Assembly (NCBI RefSeq): GCF_002094885.1
Contig: NZ_MSIT01000021.1
Coordinates: forward strand, 1-40,136
DNA length: 40,136 nucleotides
DNA from: Salibaculum halophilum
GTDB taxonomy: Bacteria > Pseudomonadota > Alphaproteobacteria > Rhodobacterales > Rhodobacteraceae
Direction of reading: 5' to 3'
The notes under the pieces are model-generated. The model was not told where the DNA came from. It saw only the letters and a program-made list of their open reading frames with translations, and did not search any database. Both the position numbers and the translations under genes were made by a program. Numbering within the stretch: position 1 is the stretch's first letter; each line of letters opens with the position of its first letter. Below are positions 24,314 through 33,114 of this stretch, in pieces.

Positions 24314-24706
24314 TTATCCAGCCGCGACCTGCGTCCGTTTGGAGTTTACGCCGATTGGCGTGGGTTGAGCAATCGACCGACGCGCGGAGCTCTCATCTCG
24401 CGCAGCGGGGCGGGCGATTGCGGTGGTCAGGGTTCGTGCGTAGTCAGACGGTGTTTGGTAATCCAATGCCGAATGCGGGCGTTGGGTGTTGTAGTCGGCG
24501 GCCCGGTCGGCGACGACGACCCGCGCGCTGGCCAGGTTGCGGAACATGGTCTCGTTAAGCAGCTCGTCGCGCATCCGATCATTGAAACTCTCCACAAAGC
24601 CGTTCTGCATGGGCTTTCCGGGCGCAACGTAGTGCCATTCGATCCGATGCTCGGACCACCACCGCAGGATCGCGTTACTGGTCAGTTCGGTCCCGTCGCC
24701 AATGGT
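24314..24706 (-). pseudogene. IS3 OrfB transposase, C-terminal remnant
   Basis: Only the last part of the DDE transposase remains: [36 protein letters not shown] with the catalytic glutamate, and [17 protein letters not shown]. The usual SDNGTE motif reads IGDGTE here, because the internal deletion joins OrfA to OrfB at this point and removes the catalytic aspartate. The first aspartate is also gone. The piece cannot be active. Confidence 0.8.
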
Positions 24707-25040
24707 GCTCGGACCAGTGGGGCATCAAGGGCTCACCTAACCACTTTTTTGAAACCAGATCCTTCATGGCAGCCAGATCCAGCATCTGCTCGACAAGAAG
24801 CTTCTTCAACTTGGCGTTCTCATCCTCGAGCGCCTTAAGCCGCTTGGCCTCTGATACCGTCATGCCATCGAACTTGGCCGTCCAGTTGTAAAAGGGGCCT
24901 TCCGACATGCCTGCTTGCGGCACAGGTCAGCGCACTTCGCGCTGTTCGGCGTGGCCCTGGAACCGGTGGCGGTCTCACGCCTGACCGCGCGCGGAGAGGA
25001 TACCGGTGATCTGTTCGTCCGTAAATCTCGTTCGCTTCAT
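24675..25040 (-). pseudogene. IS3 OrfA, broken by frameshifts
   Basis: The gene starts MKRTRFTDEQITGIL at 25040, typical of IS3 OrfA, but stops after 21 residues. The conserved KCADLCRK segment appears next in a second frame. The rest follows in a third frame: GMSEGPFYNWTAKFDGMTV, then a leucine zipper-like LEDENAKLKKLLVEQMLD ending KDLVSKKW. At least two indels separate the parts, so no functional OrfA can be made. The tail beyond KKW is junction sequence from the internal deletion. Confidence 0.8.
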
Positions 25041-25111
25041 TGTCCGTCCCCAGGTTGGGCAGAACTTTAATCGGCGGTGGAGGAAAATCCCGTGGCAGGT
25101 CACCGCAATCC

Positions 25112-26017
25112 CTACGCTCCCGAACGGGTTGTTGGGTCCAATGTATCCCGCAACCAGTCTCCGATAATACTCATGGCGAGCGTTGTGAAGAATATTGCGA
25201 AACCTGGAACAGCCGCAATCCACCACGCGTTGAGAAGATAATCGCGCCCATAGCTGAGCAGATTGCCGAGGGAGGTGTTCGGCGGTTGAATACCAACGCC
25301 CAAGAAGCTCATTGAGGTCTCGAGGAGGACCGTTTCGGGAAAATTGATGGTGATTTGCACGATCAATGCCGCGGCGATGTTGGGCAGAATGTGCCGCAAG
25401 TAGACCCGCAGTGTCCCCGCGCCAAGCAGGCTCAGGGCCGACGCGTAGCCGTGATTGACGGCTGCAAGTGTCATGCCTCTCGTGATCCGCGCATACCTTT
25501 CCCAACCCTGAAAACCAACCAGCAGGACAAACAAGAGAAGGTTGCCCGTGCCGGTCACGGCGATGACCGAGAGCGCGATGATGACGAACGGCATCGAGGC
25601 CTGGAAATCGACAAGCACCATGATCAGGTCGTCGACTATACCGCGGAAGCGGGCCGCGATGAATCCGATCGCGCTGCCCACGATGGCACCGAACACCGTG
25701 CCGAAGACAGCGACCGCCATTGTAAGCTGAATCGCCGTAAGCAGGCGGCTAAACAGATCACGTCCCAGGTGATCCGTGCCCAGCAGATGAAAGGCACCTG
25801 TCCTGGTCGATGTACCGGGCGCTTCGAGGCGCGCCAACAGTGACGTCGCCTCCGGATCATAAGGCATGATCCACTGGGCAAAAAACGCTACGAAAACAAC
25901 GAGCGAAAGCCAAACCGCCGCGCATCGAACAAGCAGCGGAGATTGCCCAAGGCCACGCGTGAACCGAAGACGACTTCGTTTTTTGGGTTCAGATGCGGCG
26001 TTGGCTTTTGCGCTCAT
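25112..26017 (-). CDS. DppC/OppC-type ABC transporter permease
   Basis: This 301-residue inner-membrane permease of the peptide/opine/nickel family begins with a basic cytoplasmic tail and one membrane segment (about 30-50). The BPD domain with about five more segments follows. The family loop that contacts the ATPase lies around YASALSLLGAGTLRVYLRH, and the C-terminus ends in the usual GDWLRDTLDP. The gene starts three bases after the DppB-type permease stop and is the last of its operon. It is intact, although an IS3 end lies nine bases downstream. Base composition is less GC-rich than the chromosome on the left. Confidence 0.9.
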   Translation of the reverse strand: MSAKANAASEPKKRSRLRFTRGLGQSPLLVRCAAVWLSLVVFVAFFAQWIMPYDPEATSLLARLEAPGTSTRTGAFHLLGTDHLGRDLFSRLLTAIQLTMAVAVFGTVFGAIVGSAIGFIAARFRGIVDDLIMVLVDFQASMPFVIIALSVIAVTGTGNLLLFVLLVGFQGWERYARITRGMTLAAVNHGYASALSLLGAGTLRVYLRHILPNIAAALIVQITINFPETVLLETSMSFLGVGIQPPNTSLGNLLSYGRDYLLNAWWIAAVPGFAIFFTTLAMSIIGDWLRDTLDPTTRSGA

Positions 26018-26020
26018 TTT

Positions 26021-26956
26021 CTAGGCTCCGCTTGTCGCTGCATACCGCTGACGCGGGTCGATCATGAGATAGAGAAGGTCGACCGTGAGATTTGCCACGA
26101 CCATTGAGAATGCCGTGAGCATGACGATCGTCTGAACGATGGCAAGTTCGCGCTGCGTGACCGAGTCGATCAGCAACCGTCCGATGCCGGGCCAGGCAAA
26201 AACGGATTCCGTCACGATAGAACCGCTGATCAGTGCGCCGACCATGAAGCCGAGGACGGTAATTGTCGGGATTGCCGCGTTGGGAAGCGCGATCCGCCAG
26301 ATGATCTGTCGCTCCTGGACCCCTCTCGCCCGAGCGGCACGGATATAGGGCGCACTCAGGACCTCTAGCATCGACGAGCGGACGAACCGGGCGATAACTG
26401 CCGCTCCTGCGGTGCCAAGCGTGAAGACGGGCATGAGCAGGTTATACCACTTGTCGCTTCCGAAGGCGGGCAGAAGGCGAAGTTGCACCGAGAACAGCAG
26501 GATCAGCAGAATTCCCAAGAAAAAATTGGGCAGACTGAAGCCTGTCACAGACAGGGTCATGATTCCACGATCAATGACCGTTCCGCGGTTTATTGCGGCC
26601 AGGATGCCAAGCGGAAAACCCACGATCACGATGAAAGCGAACCCCGTCAGTGTGAGCGTCAGCGTCGCGGGAATACGTTCGCTGACGACCTCGAGCGCGG
26701 GTCGACCGTCACGGTAGGCATTGCCAAAGTCGCCTTGCGCAAGTCCCATCCAGTAGTCGGCATACTGCACTGCAAGCGGACGATTCAGCCCCCAGTCTTC
26801 TCGCATCTGATCCATGATCGCAGGGTCGGTGTCGTCGGGCATCATTGCCGATACCGGATCACCGGTCAGACGCAGGACAAAGAAAACGAAGGTTACGACC
26901 AGAAACAGTGTGAGCAATGCACGCAGAATACGTCTCGTGATCACGCGGATCATCAT
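26021..26956 (-). CDS. DppB/OppB-type ABC transporter permease
   Basis: This 311-residue permease has an N-terminal membrane segment (about 9-30), the FVLRLTGDPVSAMMPDD stretch typical of DppB proteins, and five further segments. The ATPase-contact loop is near YIRAARARGVQERQIIWR. The C-terminus LLYLMIDPRQRYA is a family hallmark. Its start overlaps the dual ATPase stop as ATGA (26956-26953). Together with the DppC-type protein it forms the membrane channel of an importer for a peptide- or opine-like solute. Confidence 0.92.
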   Translation of the reverse strand: MMIRVITRRILRALLTLFLVVTFVFFVLRLTGDPVSAMMPDDTDPAIMDQMREDWGLNRPLAVQYADYWMGLAQGDFGNAYRDGRPALEVVSERIPATLTLTLTGFAFIVIVGFPLGILAAINRGTVIDRGIMTLSVTGFSLPNFFLGILLILLFSVQLRLLPAFGSDKWYNLLMPVFTLGTAGAAVIARFVRSSMLEVLSAPYIRAARARGVQERQIIWRIALPNAAIPTITVLGFMVGALISGSIVTESVFAWPGIGRLLIDSVTQRELAIVQTIVMLTAFSMVVANLTVDLLYLMIDPRQRYAATSGA

Positions 26957-28743
26957 GCCAATTCCTTCTTTTTTTCAGGCACGGCCGCCAACAATGCGCG
27001 CGTGTAGGGATGAGATGGTGTGGAAAGCACCTGCTCGGCTGTGCCGAATTCGACCAACTCGCCTTTCTGCATGACCGCCACCTTCTGGCAGAGGCTGCGA
27101 ATGATACGAAGATCGTGTGTTATGAAGACAAGAGAAAGCTGGAAGCGTTCCTGAAGCTCGCGGAGGAGTGCAATGATCCGCGCCTGCACGGAAACGTCCA
27201 GCGAGGCCGTCGCTTCGTCGCAAATGAGCATCTGCGGCTGCAGGCAGAGGGCGCGCGCGATGACGGCACGCTGGCATTGACCACCACTGATCTCGTGCGG
27301 ATATCGGTCTGCGAATTCCGGGCCGAGGCCGACAGCTTCCAACAATTCGTCCCGCTTGTGCAGCTGCTCGGCCTGTGTGCCGATACGGTGGATGATCAGA
27401 GGTTCGCGTATCTGGTTCCCGATCGTCGCCCGCGGGTCCAGGGACAGGTAAGGATTTTGAGGAACCAACTGGACGAACCGGGCATAGGCACGATGCAAAA
27501 CTGTGCCGAGTAACGGTACCGGTTCCCTGGAAAACAGTATCTCACCCTCAGCAGGGGCTTCCAGGCCCAACAGGAGCTTGCCGATTGTCGACTTGCCACT
27601 GCCGCTCTCTCCGATCACCGCAACGCTCTCACGATCATTGATGTCGAAGGACACATTCGAGACAGCACGAAACACGCCGCCGCCACCGACCCGATAGTCG
27701 CAGGCCGCATTCTTTATTTCTGCAATCGGCTCTTGCCGGGTGGACTTATTCGGGCAATGGCGGTGGTCCAACCGGCTCTGCTCTGCCGCGTGATTTCCAC
27801 CGAGAGGGTTGAGGCAGGCAACGTCCCTGCCGGCAGAGAATGCAACGAGTCTCGGCGGCTCGGTCCGACAATCCGGGCGCGCCTCGCTGCAGCGTGGTGC
27901 GAATGCGCACCCAGTGGGGCGCTGCCCCGGTGCGGGAACCTGACCCGCAATGCCCGCGGGTATCTGCCCGGCGAGCGTCGGCATGGATGATATGAGCCCG
28001 CTCGTGTAGGGGTGCGCCGGCCGGTCAATGATGTCGGTGACAGGCCCGCTTTCCACGATGCGACCGGAGTACATCACGGAAACGGTATCGCAGATATCCT
28101 CGATGACGCCGAGGTCATGCGTGACGAAGACGATCCCCATGCCAGTCTCGTCGCGTATGGATTTCAACAGCTCCAGGATCTGGGACTGGATGGTCACATC
28201 AAGCGCGGTTGTGGGTTCGTCCGCGAAGAGGATGCGCGGTTGACCGGCAAGCGCGAGTGCGATCATGACACGCTGATTCTGGCCGCCGGATAGTTGGAAC
28301 GGATAATAGTCGTATCGGGCTTCCGGCTCCGGCAGATCAACGCGCTTCAGCAGGTCCAGCGCCACCCGCCGCGCCGTTGCTCTGGACAAACGCCTCAGCC
28401 GGGCCACCGTTTCGGTCAACTGTTGTCCAATCGTTTGGATCGGGTTCAGCGACGAGGTTGCATCCTGAAAGATCATCGCCGCATCGAACCCGCGCCGCTC
28501 GGCTACGGCTTGAAGCGTCCTGTTGCCAGCCAGAGCGATCTGGCCGGAGATTTGCCAGTCATCGTTCAGAAGACCGAGTGCTGCCATGCATGTGATCGAT
28601 TTGCCACTGCCACTTTCGCCGACCAACCCCCTGATTTCCCCGGGTTTGACAGACAGCGCCAGGTTTTCGATCACAGGGGCGTCCACGGCGTGGTGATATA
28701 CGGTCAACCCTTCGATGGCGAGTGGGACGCGCTCACCCGTCAT
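26953..28743 (-). CDS. Fused dual ATPase of a dipeptide/opine-type ABC transporter
   Basis: This 596-residue protein joins two ATPase domains, equivalent to DppD and DppF. Domain 1 has Walker A GESGSGKS near residue 43, signature LSGGQ and Walker B ILFADEP. A Cys-containing oligopeptide-transporter C-terminal region follows (CAFAPRCSEARPDC). Domain 2 has a second GESGSGKST, signature ISGGQ and MLICDEA. The start overlaps the GntR stop as ATGA (28743-28740), and the end overlaps the DppB gene. Fused versions occur in several alphaproteobacterial opine and glutathione importers. The solute cannot be named from this protein. Confidence 0.93.
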   Translation of the reverse strand: MTGERVPLAIEGLTVYHHAVDAPVIENLALSVKPGEIRGLVGESGSGKSITCMAALGLLNDDWQISGQIALAGNRTLQAVAERRGFDAAMIFQDATSSLNPIQTIGQQLTETVARLRRLSRATARRVALDLLKRVDLPEPEARYDYYPFQLSGGQNQRVMIALALAGQPRILFADEPTTALDVTIQSQILELLKSIRDETGMGIVFVTHDLGVIEDICDTVSVMYSGRIVESGPVTDIIDRPAHPYTSGLISSMPTLAGQIPAGIAGQVPAPGQRPTGCAFAPRCSEARPDCRTEPPRLVAFSAGRDVACLNPLGGNHAAEQSRLDHRHCPNKSTRQEPIAEIKNAACDYRVGGGGVFRAVSNVSFDINDRESVAVIGESGSGKSTIGKLLLGLEAPAEGEILFSREPVPLLGTVLHRAYARFVQLVPQNPYLSLDPRATIGNQIREPLIIHRIGTQAEQLHKRDELLEAVGLGPEFADRYPHEISGGQCQRAVIARALCLQPQMLICDEATASLDVSVQARIIALLRELQERFQLSLVFITHDLRIIRSLCQKVAVMQKGELVEFGTAEQVLSTPSHPYTRALLAAVPEKKKELA

Positions 28744-29819
28744 GATGTGCCTCCCAGCAGCGAACGAGATGACTCGCCGACCTCGAGCGCAGGATCATCA
28801 AGAACCAGTCCACTCGGCTCGCCCGGATTGGCCAGTCGCCAGTTGACCAGCTCGACAACACCCTGCGCCACATGCCGGGCCGAGCGACCTACCGTCGTGA
28901 GCGTCCTGCTCTCATCCGAGACGGCGCGAAGATGAACGATGCTGGCATCAGTCGGGACACTCAGACCTGCGGCGCCGAACCCTTGCCTGATGTCTCCGGC
29001 CTGAAACCGTCCAGAGACGATATATGCAGTAGGAAGAGATACACCGGCATCCCGGGCTTCATTGAGGCCCTCGGCAATGAGTTCCGAAAGCGCCTGGCTC
29101 TGATCTGGCTCGCTGATACGCAGCACCGGGCCTTCTTGCATGTCCGGATCGGCGGACAACATCTGATTGAACAGGTTTTCAACCTCGCCATATCCGGCTG
29201 CCGTGTCCAAGCGTTCGGTGATGAAGCCTATGTGACTGTGTCCGAGCGATCGAAGGTGATGCAAGGCGATCGCCATGCTCTTGGCCCGATTGCGCAGGAA
29301 TACATCGACATCCATCAACTCCAGCTGGCGGCCTTCAACGATCATGTGTTTCGCCTTGGACTTGAGCAATTCCAACGCCTCGACCGGCAGAACGGAGCGC
29401 CGCGGTTGCAGAACGCAGATATCAAACCCGCCGCGGCCCAACAGGTCGGACAGGTCGTCCACATCCGTGTAAGAGACATGAATCGTCTTGTGTTGCGACG
29501 CGTTGAGAAACGACAACATGTGCTCGGCGATCTCCGCGCCCCGAAAGCTTGGGGTCGCATGGGAAACGATGAGAACTCGGGCACGCTGCGAGGGCGACGC
29601 GACGGGCCGTGCACCGGCAGTGAATGACCCTCGGCCCACGAAGCTCTGAATGAGCCCCTCTTCCTTGAGAGCTTCAAATGCGCGCTGTGCACCGAACTGG
29701 CTGACACCATACTGCGCCGCGATCTCGCGAATTGTCGGCAGTCGGCTGCCCCCCGAAAGCTTGGAAAACTCATCTCGAAGCGCGTCGATCAGCGTTTGGT
29801 TGTCGGGACTTTCGGACAC
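28740..29819 (-). CDS. GntR-LacI hybrid transcriptional regulator
   Basis: The N-terminus is a GntR winged helix (GGSRLPTIREIAAQYGVSQ). It is joined to a LacI-type periplasmic-binding-like effector domain of about 270 residues (RVLIVSHATPS onward, with LRSLGHSHIGFITERLD). The start is probably GTG at 29819, because AAGGAG lies six bases upstream of it; an in-frame ATG at 29843 lies before that Shine-Dalgarno and has none of its own. The gene heads the transporter operon and overlaps the ATPase gene. It probably represses the operon, the divergent hydrolase gene and the binding-protein gene through TTGTTTG sites, and is relieved by the imported solute; that is inference. Confidence 0.87.
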   Translation of the reverse strand: MSESPDNQTLIDALRDEFSKLSGGSRLPTIREIAAQYGVSQFGAQRAFEALKEEGLIQSFVGRGSFTAGARPVASPSQRARVLIVSHATPSFRGAEIAEHMLSFLNASQHKTIHVSYTDVDDLSDLLGRGGFDICVLQPRRSVLPVEALELLKSKAKHMIVEGRQLELMDVDVFLRNRAKSMAIALHHLRSLGHSHIGFITERLDTAAGYGEVENLFNQMLSADPDMQEGPVLRISEPDQSQALSELIAEGLNEARDAGVSLPTAYIVSGRFQAGDIRQGFGAAGLSVPTDASIVHLRAVSDESRTLTTVGRSARHVAQGVVELVNWRLANPGEPSGLVLDDPALEVGESSRSLLGGTS

Positions 29820-29859
29820 GGCGATCTCCTTAGTTGTTGTCATTTGGCGTTATCCATGA

Positions 29860-29874
29860 TTGTTTGTCAAACAA
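29860..29874. promoter_or_regulatory. Operator TTGTTTG-T-CAAACAA between regulator and hydrolase genes
   Basis: TTGTTTGTCAAACAA is a perfect 7-1-7 inverted repeat. It lies 40 bases from the regulator start and 21 bases before the divergent hydrolase start, where it could control both. The same TTGTTTG half-site recurs upstream of the binding-protein gene. Its symmetry suits a dimeric GntR-type protein. Confidence 0.6.
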
Positions 29875-29895
29875 AATGTATTATGGGGTTTTTGT

Positions 29896-30858
29896 ATGGC
29901 CGCCTACCAGATTGACGAACTGTCGCGCGATTATCTGAACGTCGAGATAGAGCCGCCCGACATCACGCGCTTCGCTGCCGGGAACCGCGGGGTTCCGTAT
30001 GCCTGGACTTTCGATGGACTTGCGCCCGGACCCAGGGTTGTGGTTCTGGGGGCAATGCACGGCAACGAAATTGCCGGCGCCGCAATCCTCGAAAGTCTTC
30101 TGGACAATGGCATTCAGCCGCTTGTCGGGCAACTGTCGCTGATATTCGGCAATCCGGCAGCCTACCATGCGTTCGACCCGAGCCGCCCCTACCTGGGCCG
30201 CTTCATCGATGTCGACATCAACCGGGTGTGGGGGCGGGAACTCGTGGATGACACCGATGATCGCGCGGAGGTTCAGCGAGCCCGTGAACTGCTGCCCATC
30301 ATAAGCGCGGCCGATTATCTGTTGGACTTGCATACAATGCAGGGCGTTGGAGCGCCGGTCGCCCTCTTGACCAGGAAACCGGCAACGATCGAGTTCGTTT
30401 CCGGAATGCAGTCGGTGCCATTCGTCTTGAGCGGCGCAATGCACCAGGCAGACCGGGTGCGACTGCGCGACTACGGCCGTTTCGGCGACCCCACGCGCCC
30501 GGCCGTCGCGATCCAGGTCGAAGCCGGGCAGCACTGGCAGTCGAGCTCCATTGCCACCGGGCTGAAGATCGTGCGTGATTTCCTGGCCTGTGCCGGGTTG
30601 ATCGACAGAAAGGGCCCCAGACAGGCAATTGGTCAGAAGAAGCTCACGATCGTGGAAACCGTCTTGCCCGAAGCGCCGTTCTCCTTCGTGGCCGACTTTG
30701 CCAGCGGAACCTATTTCCCCGAACGCGGCACTCTTGTTGGCCTGTCAGGACCCGACCGCACCGAGATCCGCACGCCAGTGGACAACTGCTACATGATCAT
30801 GCCTGTCCACTTCCGCCAAGCCGGTGGAAGCTGCTGCCGTTTCGCTGTCGAGGCATAA
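29896..30858 (+). CDS. Succinylglutamate desuccinylase/aspartoacylase-family amidohydrolase
   Basis: This 320-residue zinc hydrolase is of the AstE/AspA group. The zinc ligands H55 and E58 lie in LGAMHGNEIAG. The third ligand is H146 in DLHTM, and the likely catalytic E209 is in VEAGQHW. DVDINRVWGRE is a family motif. The start at 29896 has GGGG seven bases upstream; an earlier in-frame TTG at 29860 falls inside the operator and is unlikely. Relatives deacylate N-acyl amino acids such as N-acetyl-diaminobutyrate (DoeB) or succinyl-glutamate. Here it probably removes an acyl group from the solute imported by the adjacent ABC system. No ectoine or arginine pathway gene is nearby. Confidence 0.85.
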   Translation: MAAYQIDELSRDYLNVEIEPPDITRFAAGNRGVPYAWTFDGLAPGPRVVVLGAMHGNEIAGAAILESLLDNGIQPLVGQLSLIFGNPAAYHAFDPSRPYLGRFIDVDINRVWGRELVDDTDDRAEVQRARELLPIISAADYLLDLHTMQGVGAPVALLTRKPATIEFVSGMQSVPFVLSGAMHQADRVRLRDYGRFGDPTRPAVAIQVEAGQHWQSSSIATGLKIVRDFLACAGLIDRKGPRQAIGQKKLTIVETVLPEAPFSFVADFASGTYFPERGTLVGLSGPDRTEIRTPVDNCYMIMPVHFRQAGGSCCRFAVEA

Positions 30859-30867
30859 TAATCAGAA

Positions 30868-30895
30868 CGCGCCCCGCGTGGTGACCCGGGGCGCG
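30868..30895. terminator. Bidirectional hairpin between hydrolase and binding-protein genes
   Basis: CGCGCCCC and GGGGCGCG form an eight-base-pair stem with a 12-base loop in the 54-base gap between the convergent genes. It could terminate both transcripts; T-tracts are short on both sides. Confidence 0.5.
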
Positions 30896-30912
30896 CCTTC
30901 CGTTCTTCTGGG

Positions 30913-32448
30913 TCAGACGTTGTTCGGACCAAAGTCCAGATACGGCAACTCGTAAGGTCGCCAGTCAAGGTCCTTCGTTTTTCCGTAGAGCCAGACTTCC
31001 TGGAACAGGATGGCGCCCATCGGGTCATTCGTGCCCCATTCGTCCATCATGGTCCGGAACGCCGCCTTTCGCGCCGCAGGATCAGGGTCGGTTTCCAGCA
31101 CACGTCCGGCGGCATTGAAGTCTTCGTTGACCCAGGCCCATCCGCGCCCTTCCATGACCGGGGGGCGGAAAAGTCGCCAAAGGATCGTGGCCGGGTCCTG
31201 CCACACCATGGTCGCCGACATGTTCCGTATCGAGTGTTCGCCCTTGGTGATCTGGCTCCAGTTTTCGCGGATCTGCAGATCGACATTGATGCCAGCAGCC
31301 TTCCACATCTCCCGCAGAACCTCCGCAACGGCCACTTCGCTGTCGATCACGTTAGGGAGCAACGGATAGTCGATGACCTCTCCATCATATCCCGACAACT
31401 CCAGCTCTTCCTGCGCGCGCCCCAGGTCGAACACGGGTTTCGGGTAGTCGGCATCATAGATCGGGCCGAAGCCGGGCAATTGCAGTCCGTTGGGAACACT
31501 CGCCCGCCCGGAGAAGAGCGCGTCCGCAATCAGTTGCCGGTCGATGCTGAATGTCAGCGCACGGCGGAAGTGCTTGTTCTTCATCATCGGATGCGCAAAT
31601 TCGCCTTGATTGAAGATCAGAATTCGCATCTTGGCGCCAGGGCCGCCCACGACCTCGATATCGTCATATCGCGCGATGGTGTCGATCTGATCCGGTGGCA
31701 CGACGGTTATGACATCGAAATCGCCGGACGCGAGGCCGGCGATACGGCCGGCAACCTCCGGAACCTCAACGAACCGGATCGACGACAGGTTCGGCGCGCC
31801 GCGCCAGTGGTCGTCGAACGCCTCCAATTCGAAGGCATCCGTATTGAGCGCGGTGACACGAAACGGACCTGTCCCGACCGGGTTCAACGCCCAGGCAAGG
31901 TACGAATCCGCCTCCTGATACGCTCGCTTGTTGACGATCTCGCCGCTCCACATCGCGAAACGCTGTTCGATCAGCGGGTCGACACCATCCATCGTGATCC
32001 GGACGGTCAGGTCATCGACGATCTCGACGCGGTCGATGTTCGAGAAGAATTGCGACAGCCGCACCGGGCCGTCGCCCTCGCGCCGTTCTGTCGAGAAAGT
32101 GAAGGCGACATCCTCGGCGGTCATCGTGTCGCCATTGTGGAACTTCACGCCCTCGCGCAGGGTGAAGGTGATCGTCGTGTGATCCTCGATCTGCCACGAT
32201 GTCGCGAGCCCGGGGCCAGGCCTCATGTTGTTGCTGAAGTCCAGCTCGATCAGCTTGTCGAACACATTGTATGTGGTCGGCACGGTGTAGTCTGCCGTGT
32301 CCCGTCCCGGGCTGATGTTCTCTGGCAGGCGCTGAACGCCAACGGTAAGCGCGGGGCGTCCCTGAGCCCAGGATGCACCCGGAAGCGCACTGGCAGCTGT
32401 TACACCGCCCAGTGCTCCAAGGAATTCACGCCTTGCTAGTGTATACAT
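30913..32448 (-). CDS. Family 5 extracellular solute-binding protein (peptide/opine type)
   Basis: This 511-residue periplasmic binding protein is for the neighbouring DppBCDF-type transporter. The N-terminus MYTLARREFLGALGG is a Tat signal, with cleavage likely after A28 (SWA). The mature part has the SBP family 5 pattern: NVFDKLIELDF, LREGVKFHNGDTMTAEDVAF, and NPVGTGPFRV. The start at 32448 is set by GGAGG five bases upstream; the frame continues upstream without a ribosome site. It is transcribed separately from the other transporter genes, with TTGTTTG half-sites 59-100 bases upstream. The ligand is unknown. Confidence 0.92.
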   Translation of the reverse strand: MYTLARREFLGALGGVTAASALPGASWAQGRPALTVGVQRLPENISPGRDTADYTVPTTYNVFDKLIELDFSNNMRPGPGLATSWQIEDHTTITFTLREGVKFHNGDTMTAEDVAFTFSTERREGDGPVRLSQFFSNIDRVEIVDDLTVRITMDGVDPLIEQRFAMWSGEIVNKRAYQEADSYLAWALNPVGTGPFRVTALNTDAFELEAFDDHWRGAPNLSSIRFVEVPEVAGRIAGLASGDFDVITVVPPDQIDTIARYDDIEVVGGPGAKMRILIFNQGEFAHPMMKNKHFRRALTFSIDRQLIADALFSGRASVPNGLQLPGFGPIYDADYPKPVFDLGRAQEELELSGYDGEVIDYPLLPNVIDSEVAVAEVLREMWKAAGINVDLQIRENWSQITKGEHSIRNMSATMVWQDPATILWRLFRPPVMEGRGWAWVNEDFNAAGRVLETDPDPAARKAAFRTMMDEWGTNDPMGAILFQEVWLYGKTKDLDWRPYELPYLDFGPNNV

Positions 32449-32506
32449 TCTTTCCTCCCTGCTTGCTGGTCTGGCGACCCAGAACCTGGAAGAAGCATGC
32501 CGGATG

Positions 32507-32560
32507 CAAACAAACATTGCAAGTTAAAGTATGATTGTATTGTTTGTCTGTTTACAATCA
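32507..32560 (-). promoter_or_regulatory. Regulator half-sites upstream of the binding-protein gene
   Basis: CAAACAA (32507-32513) and TTGTTTGTC (32540-32548) repeat the half-site of the 29860 operator. The second is centred in a larger inverted repeat TGATTGT-N15-ACAATCA (32532-32560). The region is AT-rich and lies upstream of the start at 32448. This links the separately transcribed binding protein to the GntR-LacI regulator. Confidence 0.5.
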
Positions 32561-32719
32561 TTTCTCGGCCAAGGAGCCGAGTGATCTTGACCTGAGCTTC
32601 ATCCGCCGTGTGAGTGTCAGCGGCATTCGATCCGGGTATGCCCAAGTCCACGACTGCCCGATGACCGCGCAGTTCGCCGCCCGGCTGCAGCGCGTCATCG
32701 GACGCGGTCTGCTGGTCCC
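32561..32719. other. Unassigned stretch between binding-protein promoter and IS66 remnant
   Basis: No product could be recognised in any frame here, although long frames run through. A CTCGGC-N6-GCCGAG hairpin sits at 32564-32581 and could be a terminator of a lost gene. It may be the far end of the IS66 element or a fragment of another insertion. Confidence 0.3.
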
Positions 32720-33060
32720 GCCGCTTCTCGACTTCGGCGACGGCCGTCTCGCTCGGCAATATCTCTCGGATCGTCGCCCGCGGTCGCTCAAACCGGTGGC
32801 GCAACCTTGGCGACCGATCCATCGGCTCGCCCTCGACGGCCAGCTGTCGGTCGTCCGCGTCGAGCTTCTCGGATTTCTTGCCGTGAACCACATGGTTCAG
32901 CTCGGCCACCAGGTGCTCGAGACGCTTGACGACCTGCTGCAGGCTGGACTTCTCGCCCTTGAGGTTGCTGTTCTCGCGCAGCAGTGCGGCGATCGCATCG
33001 CGCTGGTCCTCGGGGATGGCCGAAAGGTCGATATCAGGCAGAGCCGACCAGAGCCGACAT
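32720..33060 (-). pseudogene. IS66 TnpC, N-terminal remnant
   Basis: The minus strand encodes LPDIDLSAIPEDQRDAIAAL, then LLRENSNLKGEKSSLQQVVK, then NHVVHGKKSEKLDADDRQLA, the N-terminus of TnpC. A 10-base tandem duplication of CAGAGCCGAC (33039-33058) right after the ATG at 33060 shifts the start out of frame. After RQLAVE an unrelated stretch follows, then a short ETAVAEVEKRRD segment near 32716-32754 that again looks like TnpC. The catalytic domain is absent. Confidence 0.75.
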
Positions 33061-33114
33061 GCGTGAAATATACCCCGAACCGACTGGCAATGCGCGCCAG
33101 ATCAGCCGCCCGAT

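Larger units (their letters stand above)
24296..25102 (-). mobile_element. IS3-family element, internally deleted remnant
   Basis: The ends are inverted repeats that start TGACCTGCCAC (24296-24306) and, reversed, end GTGGCAGGTCA (25092-25102); similarity continues inward to about 19 of 24 bases. The span is 807 bases, roughly 400 short of a full IS3-type element. OrfA is frameshifted and most of OrfB is missing. No target duplication is seen at the ends, which suggests a rearrangement. The right end lies nine bases from the stop of the DppC-type permease. Confidence 0.8.

Noticed and set aside
22314-24368. A 684-codon plus-strand open frame across the photolyase and FolB-like genes
   Set aside because: It is antisense to two recognisable genes, has no domain pattern and runs through intergenic DNA; a composition artefact.
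32342-32356. GTAAGCGCGGGG as the second end of the IS66 element
   Set aside because: It lies inside the intact, conserved coding sequence of the binding protein, so the match is chance.
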